From an uncultured Varibaculum sp. (GTDB taxonomy: Bacteria; Actinomycetota; Actinomycetes; Actinomycetales; Actinomycetaceae), in NCBI GenBank assembly GCA_947255165.1, contig CAMYFZ010000004.1, positions 1-50,190 of the forward strand: DNA of 50,190 nt, read 5' to 3'. Under the pieces are notes generated by a model that was given only the letters and a program-made list of their open reading frames with translations, did not search any database and was not told the origin of the DNA. Positions 16,556-24,834 of this stretch are shown here, piece by piece (position 1 is the stretch's first letter; every line of letters starts with the position of its first letter). A program made the position numbers and the translations under genes.

Positions 16556-18371
16556 CGGCTAACTCTTGCGAGAAAGTAGTGCGCTCGGCGTACTCGCTCT
16601 GTTTACCGGTATTGAAAGAGGTGACCGGACGGAAGTATCCCATCACCCGCGTCCACACTTCACAGGGCTGCTCGTGGTTGCCTTCCTCGGCACACTTGGG
16701 GCAATCGAAATGTTCACCCGACAAATACCCATGCACTGGGCAGATCGAGAAGGTGGGGGTAATCGTAATATAGGGCAGCTTGAAGTTCGCGAGCGCCCGA
16801 TGTACCAGGGTCTTGCAGGACTCCGCAGAGTTCATTGCCTCCCCCATGTACAGGTGTAATACGGTGCCACCAGTGTATTTACCTTGTAGTTCCACCTGTT
16901 CTTCTAGCGCCTGGAAAGCGTCTTGGGTGTAGCCTACCGGGAGCTGCGAAGAGTTGGTGTAGTAGGGGGCGTCCGCGGTGCCAGCCTGAATAATCCCGGG
17001 GAAACGTTTGGCGTCTTCTTTCGCAAAACGGTAAGTGGTGCCTTCGGCGGGGGTGGCCTCCAGGTTGTAGAGGTGACCGGTTTCTTCCTGCAGCTGCACC
17101 ATCCGTTCCCGGATATGATCTAGCAGGTCGGCACACATCTTATGCCCCACTTCGCCAGTAATATCTTCCGCGTCATCGGTAAAGTTACGTACCATCTCGT
17201 TCATTCCGTTTACCCCAATAGTGGAGAAATGGTTGTCGAGAGTGCCCAAATAGCGGCGGGTATAGGGGAAAAGACCAGAATCCATATGCCAGGAAATAAT
17301 TTCCCGTTTCTTCTCTAGGGACTGGCTGGCCAGGTCAATCAGGTGATCCAACTGGCGGGTTAGCCCGTCCAGATCGCCTTTATAGAGGTAGCCGAGGCGC
17401 GCCATATTGATGGTCACTACCCCTAGGGAGCCGGTTTGTTCCGCCGAACCAAACAGTCCGTTGCCGCGTTTTAAGAGTTCCCGCAGGTCTAGCTGCAAGC
17501 GGCAGCACATGGAGCGAATCATATGGGGATCCAGATCCGAGTTCAGGAAGTTCTGGAAGTAGGGCAGACCGTATTTGGCGGTCATCGCAAATAGCCGCTC
17601 GGTGTTGGGGGAATCCCAATCAAAGTCGGGAGTGATGTTGTAGGTGGGGATGGGGAAGGTGAAAACCCGTCCATCGGCATCCCCGGCGGTCATCACTTCG
17701 ATGAACGCCCGGTTGATTATTTCCATTTCTTCGGCTAGATCCCCGTAGGTGAAGTCCATCAGTTCATCCCCAATCAGGGGGTGTTCATCTACCAGGTCAT
17801 CGGGGCAAGTCCAGTCAAAGGTGAGGTTAGTGAAGGGGCACTGGCTGCCCCACCGGCTAGGCACATTCAGGTTGTAAATCAGTTCCTGCATGCACTGATG
17901 AACCTGCTCGTAGTCCAGGTTATCTTTGCGGATAAACGGCGCCATATAGGTGTCGAAACTAGAAAAAGCTTGGGCGCCTGCCCACTCGTTTTGCAAAGTT
18001 CCCAGGAAGTTCACGATTTGCCCGCACGCGGAGGAAAAATGGCGAGGCGGGTTGGAGGCAATCGCGCCCGGAACTCCGTTAAAACCTTCCTGCAATAGCT
18101 GCTTTAGGGACCAGCCCGCGCAGTAACCGGCGAACATATCCAGGTCGTGAATATGGTAGTCACCCTCGCGGTGTGCTTGCCCGATTTCAGGAGTATAGAT
18201 CTCATTTAACCAATAGTTGGCGATCAGTTTGCCCGAAGAGTTAAGAATCATGCCGCCCAGCGAATACCCCTGGTTCGCGTTGGCGTTTACCCGCCAATCG
18301 GCCTTTGATAGATACTCATTTACAGTCTGAGCCGGATCAACCAAGTGTTTCGTCTTCGTTTGGGGTGTCAT
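16548..18371 (-). CDS. nrdD: Anaerobic (class III) ribonucleoside-triphosphate reductase
   Basis: Makes dNTPs from NTPs without oxygen using a stable glycyl radical. The radical Gly is G578 in RVMGYFRP near the C-terminus. The zinc site precedes it as CPVHGYLSGEHFDCPKC. The core contains EGDYHIHDLD and SSACGQIVNFLGT, normal for the family. At 607 residues it begins directly in the catalytic core and seems to lack an N-terminal ATP-cone, so allosteric activity control by dATP may be absent or different. An AGAGGA ribosome-binding site precedes the ATG. Two NrdR-box-like sequences lie about 100-150 bp upstream. Its presence says the organism grows anaerobically. Confidence 0.94.
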   Translation of the reverse strand: MTPQTKTKHLVDPAQTVNEYLSKADWRVNANANQGYSLGGMILNSSGKLIANYWLNEIYTPEIGQAHREGDYHIHDLDMFAGYCAGWSLKQLLQEGFNGVPGAIASNPPRHFSSACGQIVNFLGTLQNEWAGAQAFSSFDTYMAPFIRKDNLDYEQVHQCMQELIYNLNVPSRWGSQCPFTNLTFDWTCPDDLVDEHPLIGDELMDFTYGDLAEEMEIINRAFIEVMTAGDADGRVFTFPIPTYNITPDFDWDSPNTERLFAMTAKYGLPYFQNFLNSDLDPHMIRSMCCRLQLDLRELLKRGNGLFGSAEQTGSLGVVTINMARLGYLYKGDLDGLTRQLDHLIDLASQSLEKKREIISWHMDSGLFPYTRRYLGTLDNHFSTIGVNGMNEMVRNFTDDAEDITGEVGHKMCADLLDHIRERMVQLQEETGHLYNLEATPAEGTTYRFAKEDAKRFPGIIQAGTADAPYYTNSSQLPVGYTQDAFQALEEQVELQGKYTGGTVLHLYMGEAMNSAESCKTLVHRALANFKLPYITITPTFSICPVHGYLSGEHFDCPKCAEEGNHEQPCEVWTRVMGYFRPVTSFNTGKQSEYAERTTFSQELAGV

Positions 18372-18473
18372 CTTCGTCCTCTTCTTTTTTCTTCAAATTC
18401 CTCTTTTTATGTCTACGGCTGTGTAGCCACCGCTATCGACTATAGGTAAAACTGGTCGCAAAGACTAATAGAC

Positions 18474-18521
18474 ACACGAGATATAGTAGGTTTCCTAAAT
18501 CGTAACCACTAGATATTGTGT
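18474..18521. promoter_or_regulatory. Pair of NrdR-box-like sites upstream of nrdDG
   Basis: ACACGAGATATAGTAG (18474-18489) and CCACTAGATATTGTGT (18506-18521) both match the NrdR-box pattern ACAC-W-ATAT-W-GTGT with a few mismatches. They begin 32 bp apart, the phased spacing typical of NrdR box pairs. NrdR represses ribonucleotide-reductase genes, so these are the expected operators of nrdDG. Confidence 0.75.
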
Positions 18522-18624
18522 TTTCTCCGAATTTTTCTCATATTTGCTGGCGAGGACAAAAATATTCACTTTATTAACAGCAGTCCGCCTGTTTGACCTG
18601 CAAAAACTCTTTGGGTCTAAAGCC

Positions 18625-19539
18625 CTAAACGTTGGGAGAGGAGGATTTTAGGGTACGCATCCCGGCACGGGCGACCTCAAAAACGAAAATCCAGCAGGCT
18701 CCGGCGAGGGCGAGGACGGTTCCCCCCGCCAGCAACAGGGCGAGCAGATGGCGGGAACTGGCCAGGAGGCCCAGGTCATCACTGGCGTTACCGGCAGAAA
18801 AGTAGGTGCTGCCGGCAGTCAGTTGCCAGTAGCAGTAGCTGACCATCACTATCCCTACCAGTGTGATGATCGCCGCCAAGAAGGTGAAGATACGTCCTCG
18901 TCGCAGGGATCGCTGGCTCCGTTCCCCACCCAGCTCGAGGGGGGAAAGCAGCAGCGCAAACACGGAAACTACACAGATGGCGGCAAATACGTCAGAGGGA
19001 CGATGCCAGCGCGCCACGATCACCGCTAAAGCCACCAGCCAGAGCACCAGCGCCGACAGATAGGTGGCCACCTCCCGCCAGCGATCTGCCGCCACCATCA
19101 CCAGCGCCACCGCGGCTGCTCCTGCCGTTGTAGTGTGACCGGAGGGGAAAGAGTTGGTCATATAGTAGGTGATTCCGAGGGCGGGCCGAGACAGCACCAG
19201 ATGTTTTAGCACCTGGGTAGTGACGGTGGCCGCCACCACCATCACCAGCATCCGGGCACCGAGGGCAAAACGCCGTCTTACCAGGGCAACTATCACTGCC
19301 GCGGCCAGTAGGGGAATCAAAATGAACAGGTACCATTCCCGCAGTAACGCTTGATCCCAAGGTGCAAAGGCACGATTGAGATCAGATAAAGCGAACATGG
19401 CGAGGGTATCGGTAGCTTGCCCGGCGCGGGTGCACACAAATACCAGGTAACAGGCCGCCAAGAGTAGCGCGGCCAAGATAGCAGCCGAAAAACGACGCAC
19501 GTAACTGGCAGTTAGTCTCCTTCTCACCTCGCTGCTCAT
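18625..19539 (-). CDS. PAP2-superfamily membrane phosphatase
   Basis: A 304-residue integral-membrane protein with about six hydrophobic helices. All three PAP2 catalytic blocks are present: the first around LKHLVLSRPALG, SFPSGHTTT in the middle and ARWHRPSDV near residue 190. These enzymes remove phosphate from lipid phosphates or undecaprenyl pyrophosphate at the outer face of the membrane. Substrate cannot be read from sequence; undecaprenyl pyrophosphate or phosphatidic acid are the usual options. Divergent from the helicase gene, with about 100 bp between starts. Confidence 0.85.
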   Translation of the reverse strand: MSSEVRRRLTASYVRRFSAAILAALLLAACYLVFVCTRAGQATDTLAMFALSDLNRAFAPWDQALLREWYLFILIPLLAAAVIVALVRRRFALGARMLVMVVAATVTTQVLKHLVLSRPALGITYYMTNSFPSGHTTTAGAAAVALVMVAADRWREVATYLSALVLWLVALAVIVARWHRPSDVFAAICVVSVFALLLSPLELGGERSQRSLRRGRIFTFLAAIITLVGIVMVSYCYWQLTAGSTYFSAGNASDDLGLLASSRHLLALLLAGGTVLALAGACWIFVFEVARAGMRTLKSSSPNV

Positions 19540-19640
19540 GCTTTAACCTTAATTTGTCACCCCTTTGGTTTCCACAACCACCGGGCAGGTACACGCAAGC
19601 TGGATTTCAAACCATGGTTGCCGGGGAAAGGAAGAGTCTG

Positions 19641-22103
19641 GTGAGTATCACTGATCTGCTTAGCGGATTGCGTTCCTTGGGTAGCGACCAGTTGCTTTAC
19701 GAAACCGTGCTACCCGCCCGTAGCGCCAGTTTTGCACCCTGGCCCCATTGGGTAGGAGAAGATTTGCGGACCGGCCTGGAAGCCAGTGGCATCACTAAGC
19801 TTTGGGAACACCAAGCTAGCTGCGCAAATGCTCTTTATGGCGGCAAGGACGTGATTCTTACTTCCGGTACGGGTTCGGGGAAATCCTTGGCGGCCTGGCT
19901 GGGGTTTCTTGCTCGGCGCGCGCAATCAAAAGGCACTGATAACTACTTGCAGGTAGCGCGACCTACCGCCCTGTATCTGGCGCCCACTAAGGCTCTGGCT
20001 CGCGACCAGGCGGCGGCTTTGGATCGTTGGACTCAGCTGGCCAATTTGGATTTGCAGGTAGCGCCGGTAGACGGCGATAGCCCCGGGGAGGTCAAAAAAT
20101 GGGCACGGGCAGGTGCCGACATTGTGCTCACCAACCCGGATTTCTTGCATTTCGCGATTTTACGCGGTCACGAGCTTTGGCGGCCGTTTCTGCGCGGTCT
20201 TTCGCTAGTGGTTATTGACGAGGCGCACTATTATCGCGGGGTGTTGGGAGCGAATGTGGCGTTGATTTTGCGCCGTCTGCGCCGCCTGGCCAAAAAGTAT
20301 CAAGCTGAACCGGCCTTCGCCTTACTCTCGGCTACCACCGCTAATCCTGCAGTTCACGGCGCTAATATGTTGGGGCGAGGACGAGACTTGCAGGTTATCG
20401 ACCGGGACAGTTCCGCCTCGGGAGCCCGCACGGTCCTAGTGTGGCGCCCTCCCCTTATCGAGGCTAGCGACCCGGCTTTTTGGGAGGAAGAAAACCCGGG
20501 GGAAACCAGTCAAGACCATAGCGAGGGCGGCAACACCGCGGCCACCTCGCCCCCAATGGCAACTGCAGACCCTAACCTGGAAACCGGAAACCCCGAAGAG
20601 GGACCGCGCTATCCCGCTATTTGGGAAGGCGGGCGCCTGTTGGCCCAGCTAGTAAAGAGCGGCGGGCGAGTGCTGGCTTTTGCGCCCTCCCGCCAGGGGG
20701 TGGAAACTATCGCCCAGGTAGCCCGGGATCAACTCAGCACCCGCAATCCGGCGTTAATGTCGCGGGTGGCCGCCTACCGCGGCGGCTACCTGCCAGAAGA
20801 ACGCCGCCAGCTAGAAAAAGACTTGCGAGAGGGCATCTTACAAGGCCTTTCGGCAACGTCTGCCTTAGAACTAGGAATCGATATTTCCGGGCTGGACGCT
20901 ACCATTACCTGTTCGTGGCCGGGAACTCGCGCCAGTTTCTTTCAACAAGTAGGTCGCTCCGGACGAGCCGGCCAAGACGGAATCGGCATTTTGGTGGTTT
21001 CTGATAATCCTTTAGATGATTTCCTAGCTCACCATCCGGAAGAGATTTTCCGCCCGGTAGAAGCAATAGTTTTCGATAGCGAAAACCCGTTTGTGCTGGC
21101 TCCCCATTTGCTTTGTGCAGCCGCGGAACTTCCTTTAACCAGTGAAGATATTTCTTTATTTGGCGAGAGCAGCGCCCAGGTGATGTCGGAGCTTCGCCAG
21201 CAGAGCCTGCTGGTAGAAAGACCGGCGGGACTTTGTTTTGATATCACCAAACCATTTTCGCCCTGGGAAGCAGTGAAAATTCGCGGAGACCTAGGTCAAG
21301 TACAGATTATTGAAGCCGAAAGCGCCCAGGTAGTGGGGACCGTTGATAGCTCCCGCGCCGATAGCGTGCTGCACCCGGATGCTATCTATGTGCATCAAGG
21401 CCGCGTTTGGCAGGTTTCGGCACGTGATGAGGACACCGCGCAGGTAGTTCCAGGCCCCAAAATGCTCCGTACCCGCCCAAACACTGACACCAGTATTTCG
21501 ATTTTGTCGGAGGAAGCCGCCCCGGTTACCCCTTCGCCGGGAATCAGCTGGCATTACGGCCGGATCGAAGTGCAAACCACGGTTACTTCCTTTGATCTAT
21601 TGCGTCTGCCCGGACATGTTTATCAAGCAACTTTCCAGTTGGATTGCCCCACTCGCACCCTGCAAACTACCGGCACCTGGTTCACACTAGCTGAATCGGT
21701 AGTTAACCAGTTGCAGCTCAACGAAGAACAGCTGTTGGGAGGAGGCTTGCATGCCGCCGAACACGCCCTGATTGGTATGCTTCCGCTGGTAGCCACCTGC
21801 GATCGTTGGGATCTGGGAGGACTATCTTTAACTCAGCACCTACAAACTGGCCTGCCCACGGTGTTCATTTATGACGGAACCGCCGGTGGCGCTGGTTTTT
21901 CGCGGCATGGTTTCCGCGAGTTGCCCGCCTGGCTGGATTTAACCTACCGGCAAGTCGGTGAGTGCCCCTGTAAAACCGGTTGCCCCCGCTGCATTCACTC
22001 CCCCAAATGTGGGAACGGGAACGAAATGCTTTCAAAATCTGCCGGACGCGATCTTTTAGAATTTTTGCGGGATAGCTGTAACGCGATGAATAGCTCTGCT
22101 TAG
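19641..22103 (+). CDS. DEAH-box helicase of the actinobacterial helicase/secretion neighbourhood
   Basis: Superfamily-2 helicase. Walker A is SGTGSGKS (K81 from this start), the DEAH box is D193-H196 in VVIDEAHYYRG, and a helicase C-terminal domain contains SALELGID and QQVGRSGRAGQ. A C-terminal MZB/DUF1998-type part ends in a Cys cluster (from C775: CPCKTGCPRCIHSPKC) likely to bind zinc. The closest family is the DEAH helicase regularly encoded next to TadE-like genes in actinobacteria (YprA/Hrq1-like). The frame opens at 19554 with TTG and has an ATG at 19614, but GTG 19641 is preferred because AAAGGAAG lies 6 nt upstream. Converges with the TadE-like genes, with a 10-bp gap. Confidence 0.88.
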   Translation: MSITDLLSGLRSLGSDQLLYETVLPARSASFAPWPHWVGEDLRTGLEASGITKLWEHQASCANALYGGKDVILTSGTGSGKSLAAWLGFLARRAQSKGTDNYLQVARPTALYLAPTKALARDQAAALDRWTQLANLDLQVAPVDGDSPGEVKKWARAGADIVLTNPDFLHFAILRGHELWRPFLRGLSLVVIDEAHYYRGVLGANVALILRRLRRLAKKYQAEPAFALLSATTANPAVHGANMLGRGRDLQVIDRDSSASGARTVLVWRPPLIEASDPAFWEEENPGETSQDHSEGGNTAATSPPMATADPNLETGNPEEGPRYPAIWEGGRLLAQLVKSGGRVLAFAPSRQGVETIAQVARDQLSTRNPALMSRVAAYRGGYLPEERRQLEKDLREGILQGLSATSALELGIDISGLDATITCSWPGTRASFFQQVGRSGRAGQDGIGILVVSDNPLDDFLAHHPEEIFRPVEAIVFDSENPFVLAPHLLCAAAELPLTSEDISLFGESSAQVMSELRQQSLLVERPAGLCFDITKPFSPWEAVKIRGDLGQVQIIEAESAQVVGTVDSSRADSVLHPDAIYVHQGRVWQVSARDEDTAQVVPGPKMLRTRPNTDTSISILSEEAAPVTPSPGISWHYGRIEVQTTVTSFDLLRLPGHVYQATFQLDCPTRTLQTTGTWFTLAESVVNQLQLNEEQLLGGGLHAAEHALIGMLPLVATCDRWDLGGLSLTQHLQTGLPTVFIYDGTAGGAGFSRHGFRELPAWLDLTYRQVGECPCKTGCPRCIHSPKCGNGNEMLSKSAGRDLLEFLRDSCNAMNSSA

Positions 22104-22113
22104 GATCCAGATT

Positions 22114-22494
22114 TTAACCGGGATTCCCGGTCGGACCGGCTCGCGCGCGAGCCTTTAACTGCCAGTTAAAAATAGTTTTGGTATGCACCCAAATCCGCAC
22201 GTCCCGTCCGCGCAAAACACAGGAATCGATAGACACTTCATTTTGCCGGGCAACCTGGGCTGCTAAATCGCAGGGAGTGCTATTGGTGCCGTAAAAATGG
22301 GCTTGTGCGGCGGCTAAAGCCGCAAAGTCAGCTCCGCTTTGTGCGCGTGCCTTCGCGCTAAAGACTCCCCCTAATAGGCTAATCCCCATTGCTAGCGCCA
22401 CTAGCAGACAAATGAATCCCACCGCCCAAATCGTGGCCGAGCCGGCCTCGGCTACTGCTGGGGCTGGCTTTGTCCGCCGCCACCAGGTTGTCAC
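22114..22494 (-). CDS. TadE-like protein of the helicase/secretion neighbourhood (Rv3654c-type)
   Basis: A 126-residue single-pass protein. A membrane helix near residues 17-45 (SATIWAVGFICLLVALAMGISLL) follows a basic N-terminus, then a short extracellular part with Cys residues (STPCDLAAQVARQ and SCVLRGRDV). Family knowledge: such proteins occur beside TadE and DUF4244 genes and the DEAH helicase in actinobacteria and are presumed pseudopilins. It overlaps the preceding TadE gene by 4 bp. Function in secretion or pili is inferred from context. Confidence 0.75.
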   Translation of the reverse strand: MTTWWRRTKPAPAVAEAGSATIWAVGFICLLVALAMGISLLGGVFSAKARAQSGADFAALAAAQAHFYGTNSTPCDLAAQVARQNEVSIDSCVLRGRDVRIWVHTKTIFNWQLKARARAGPTGNPG

Positions 22495-22895
22495 CGCTCT
22501 AGCCCCATCGCTAACTCTGTTTCTTTCAAAGCACTAGCTTTACAGGTAACCGCCGGCAATATTTTTACTGACCCCGCTAAGTTTTTGCTGGCAGTGGCGT
22601 TAACCCAGGGCCCGCTATTGTCTATTTTCATCGCCACCCCGGCTGCGCCTTGCCATGCCTCCCCGATACTGGCTCCCCGCGCGGCGGCCCGCGCCGCGTC
22701 ACAGGCTTGCACTTTAGCTGCTCCAGCCGCGCCTGCCCCCAAAGCTAAGACTGCCACTGCCACTAGGGCCGGCAGGGTCAGAGCAGTCTCGACGGTGGCA
22801 TACCCGCCTTGACTGGCTTCGCGCATTTGCCACAGTCGGCGCAGCCACTGCCAAAACCGCGCCGACTGCGAATGTTTCCCAGATATTTTTTTCAC
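22491..22895 (-). CDS. TadE-family minor pilin-like protein
   Basis: 134 residues with the TadE hallmark: a glycine-containing processing region followed by ATVETALTLPALVAV and a hydrophobic helix (about residues 33-60). After cleavage the helix would pack into a type IVc pilus-like fibre. It starts with GTG one base after the DUF4244 stop codon and overlaps the next gene by 4 bp, so the three small genes form one operon. Confidence 0.8.
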   Translation of the reverse strand: MKKISGKHSQSARFWQWLRRLWQMREASQGGYATVETALTLPALVAVAVLALGAGAAGAAKVQACDAARAAARGASIGEAWQGAAGVAMKIDNSGPWVNATASKNLAGSVKILPAVTCKASALKETELAMGLER

Positions 22896-22896
22896 T

Positions 22897-23109
22897 TTAA
22901 ATCGAAAGCGCTTGTTTAATAATTGCAGTTAAGGCGCTTTTTATCCCTCCTCCCTTGATTACCGCCATCAACAGACCAGCAAAGGCGGCGGCCGCTAGAG
23001 TGCCGATTGCGTATTCGGCGGTGGTCATCCCGTCCTCTTCCGTTTTCAGCCGCGCAATCGCCTGCCGGGTTTGCCCCCATACCAGGGCGCGTAGTGCCAA
23101 ATCCTTCAT
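22897..23109 (-). CDS. DUF4244 / Flp-like pilin subunit
   Basis: The frame opens at 23277, but the real start is the ATG at 23109 (MKDLALRAL), supported by AGGAAAGGG upstream; the longer version overlaps the hemL promoter with unrelated sequence. The product has 70 aa: a basic leader, a processing-site-like EEDGMTTAEYAIGT (Glu at +5 of the helix, as in type IV pilins) and a hydrophobic helix. Actinobacterial DUF4244 proteins sit with TadE genes and resemble Flp major pilins. The genes for TadA, TadB and TadC do not follow. Confidence 0.78.
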   Translation of the reverse strand: MKDLALRALVWGQTRQAIARLKTEEDGMTTAEYAIGTLAAAAFAGLLMAVIKGGGIKSALTAIIKQALSI

Positions 23110-23244
23110 CCCTAACCCTTTCCTGTTCCTCAAGCCCCTTCGGCCTGTGGTGATATCAGCATCGCGGAGGGAAAATAAAATGGGAAAACCTAAATAATGT
23201 TCTGTGTAGCCGCCGCGATTATCACCTCTTGGGGACTTGTGGGC

Positions 23245-23250
23245 GATAAT
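23245..23250 (+). promoter_or_regulatory. -10 box (GATAAT), six bases from the hemL ATG
   Basis: GATAAT ends 6 nt before the ATG of hemL at 23257, so transcription would start at the initiation codon. No Shine-Dalgarno sequence is visible, consistent with a leaderless mRNA. Confidence 0.5.
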
Positions 23251-23256
23251 AGGCGC

Positions 23257-24675
23257 ATGAGTGAGCAAGCAATCCAATCCGATAAAGAACTATTCGCCCA
23301 GGCAAAAGCAGCGATTCCCGGAGGAGTTAATTCTCCGGTCCGCGCCTATGGATCCGTGGGCGGGACTCCCCACTTTATAAAAGAGGCTTTCGGCGCCTAT
23401 GTACGCGACGAAGAAGGCACCACTTTTGTGGACTTGGTAGGTTCTTGGGGGCCGGCACTACTGGGACACTCTTGCCCCCCCGTAGTGCGCGCAGTGCAAG
23501 AAACCGCTGCTAAAGGCCTATCTTTTGGTGCCCCCACGGCGAATGAAACCAAACTAGCCCAAGCCATAACCGCCCGGATGCCTGCTTGTGAACAGGTGCG
23601 CATGGTTTCAACCGGCACCGAAGCCACTATGACCGCCATTCGCCTGGCGCGGGGAGTAACCGGACGCGACCTAATTGTAAAGTTTGCCGGCTGCTATCAC
23701 GGCCACTCCGATGGCCTGCTGGCTGCGGCTGGTTCGGGGGTAGCCACCCAGGGGCTGCCTGGCTCCGCGGGGGTAACCGCCGCGGTGGCCGCCGAAACTC
23801 TGGTGCTGCCCTATAACGACTTTGACGCCCTCACCGAGGCTTTCGAGCGCAAAGGGGAACAGATCGCGGCAGTTATTTGTGAATCCTGTCCCGCCAATAT
23901 GGGAGTCGTTCCCCCACTCCCCGGCTTTAACCAGCATATTCGTGCGCTCACCAGCAAGTATGGGGCGTTGATGATTACCGACGAAGTGCTGACCGGTTTC
24001 CGGGTAGGGCCCTCGGGGTATTGGGGTTTCCAAAATGACTATTGGATCGACCTGCCCGCAAAGCTTCCGGATTTTACCAGCGAGGACGAGCGCGCTGCTT
24101 GGCATGCCGCGCAGCTAGAAAAAATGGAGTTCGTGCCGGATATCTTTACTTTTGGCAAGGTAATCGGAGGAGGCATGCCGCTAGCGGCATTGGGTGGCTC
24201 CCGAGAAATCATGGAACAGCTTTCTCCCCTGGGCCCGGTTTACCAAGCCGGAACCCTTTCGGGTAACCCCTTAGCAACTGCCGCCGGGCTGAAAACTTTG
24301 GAACTGGCCGATCACACGGTCTATGCCCGCACTACTGCGGTTGCCGATGCCCTTATCGGAGCGATTGAGCACGAGGCCGCGGAAGCGGAAGTACCGCTGA
24401 AAGTCAACCGCGCAGGCAGTTTATTCTCGGTGTTCTTCGGGGAAGGCCCCGCAGAAAACGGGGTAACCAATTTCGAGGAGGCAAGCGCCCAAGAAACTTT
24501 CCGTTATCGGGCATTCTTCCATGCGATGGAGGAACAAAATATCGCCCTGCCGCCCTCCGGATTTGAAGCCTGGTTTGTATCGGGCGCCCACGATGATCGG
24601 GCAGTAGGACGGATTTTGGAGGCGCTACCGATCGCGATGCGCGCCGCCGCCGAGACTGAGGCTGATGATAGTTAA
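23257..24675 (+). CDS. hemL: Glutamate-1-semialdehyde 2,1-aminomutase
   Basis: PLP enzyme of the C5 pathway to 5-aminolevulinate and haem. The PLP-binding Lys is K301 in FGKVIGGGMPLAALGG. Other family features are IPGGVNSPVRAYG, STGTEATMTAIRLARG and YHGHSDGLL. A family-specific insertion of about 25 residues precedes the Lys (around DYWIDLPAKLPDF). The frame opens upstream at 23197, but the ATG at 23257 begins the conserved sequence and gives 472 aa. No Shine-Dalgarno sequence is obvious; see the -10 box 6 nt upstream. No other haem gene is nearby. Confidence 0.93.
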   Translation: MSEQAIQSDKELFAQAKAAIPGGVNSPVRAYGSVGGTPHFIKEAFGAYVRDEEGTTFVDLVGSWGPALLGHSCPPVVRAVQETAAKGLSFGAPTANETKLAQAITARMPACEQVRMVSTGTEATMTAIRLARGVTGRDLIVKFAGCYHGHSDGLLAAAGSGVATQGLPGSAGVTAAVAAETLVLPYNDFDALTEAFERKGEQIAAVICESCPANMGVVPPLPGFNQHIRALTSKYGALMITDEVLTGFRVGPSGYWGFQNDYWIDLPAKLPDFTSEDERAAWHAAQLEKMEFVPDIFTFGKVIGGGMPLAALGGSREIMEQLSPLGPVYQAGTLSGNPLATAAGLKTLELADHTVYARTTAVADALIGAIEHEAAEAEVPLKVNRAGSLFSVFFGEGPAENGVTNFEEASAQETFRYRAFFHAMEEQNIALPPSGFEAWFVSGAHDDRAVGRILEALPIAMRAAAETEADDS

Positions 24676-24834
24676 GTTAAAATTGTTTTCTATATCGATT
24701 TTAATTGACCCCTCATTACCCCAGGATTTAACTAAAATCTCAACGAAACTCGATTAAAACTCTATCGCTAAACTTTAATGTTGTGATACACTACTAGCGT
24801 ATTTATCGGTTGGGTAGGGAAGTTCCGATTCACT

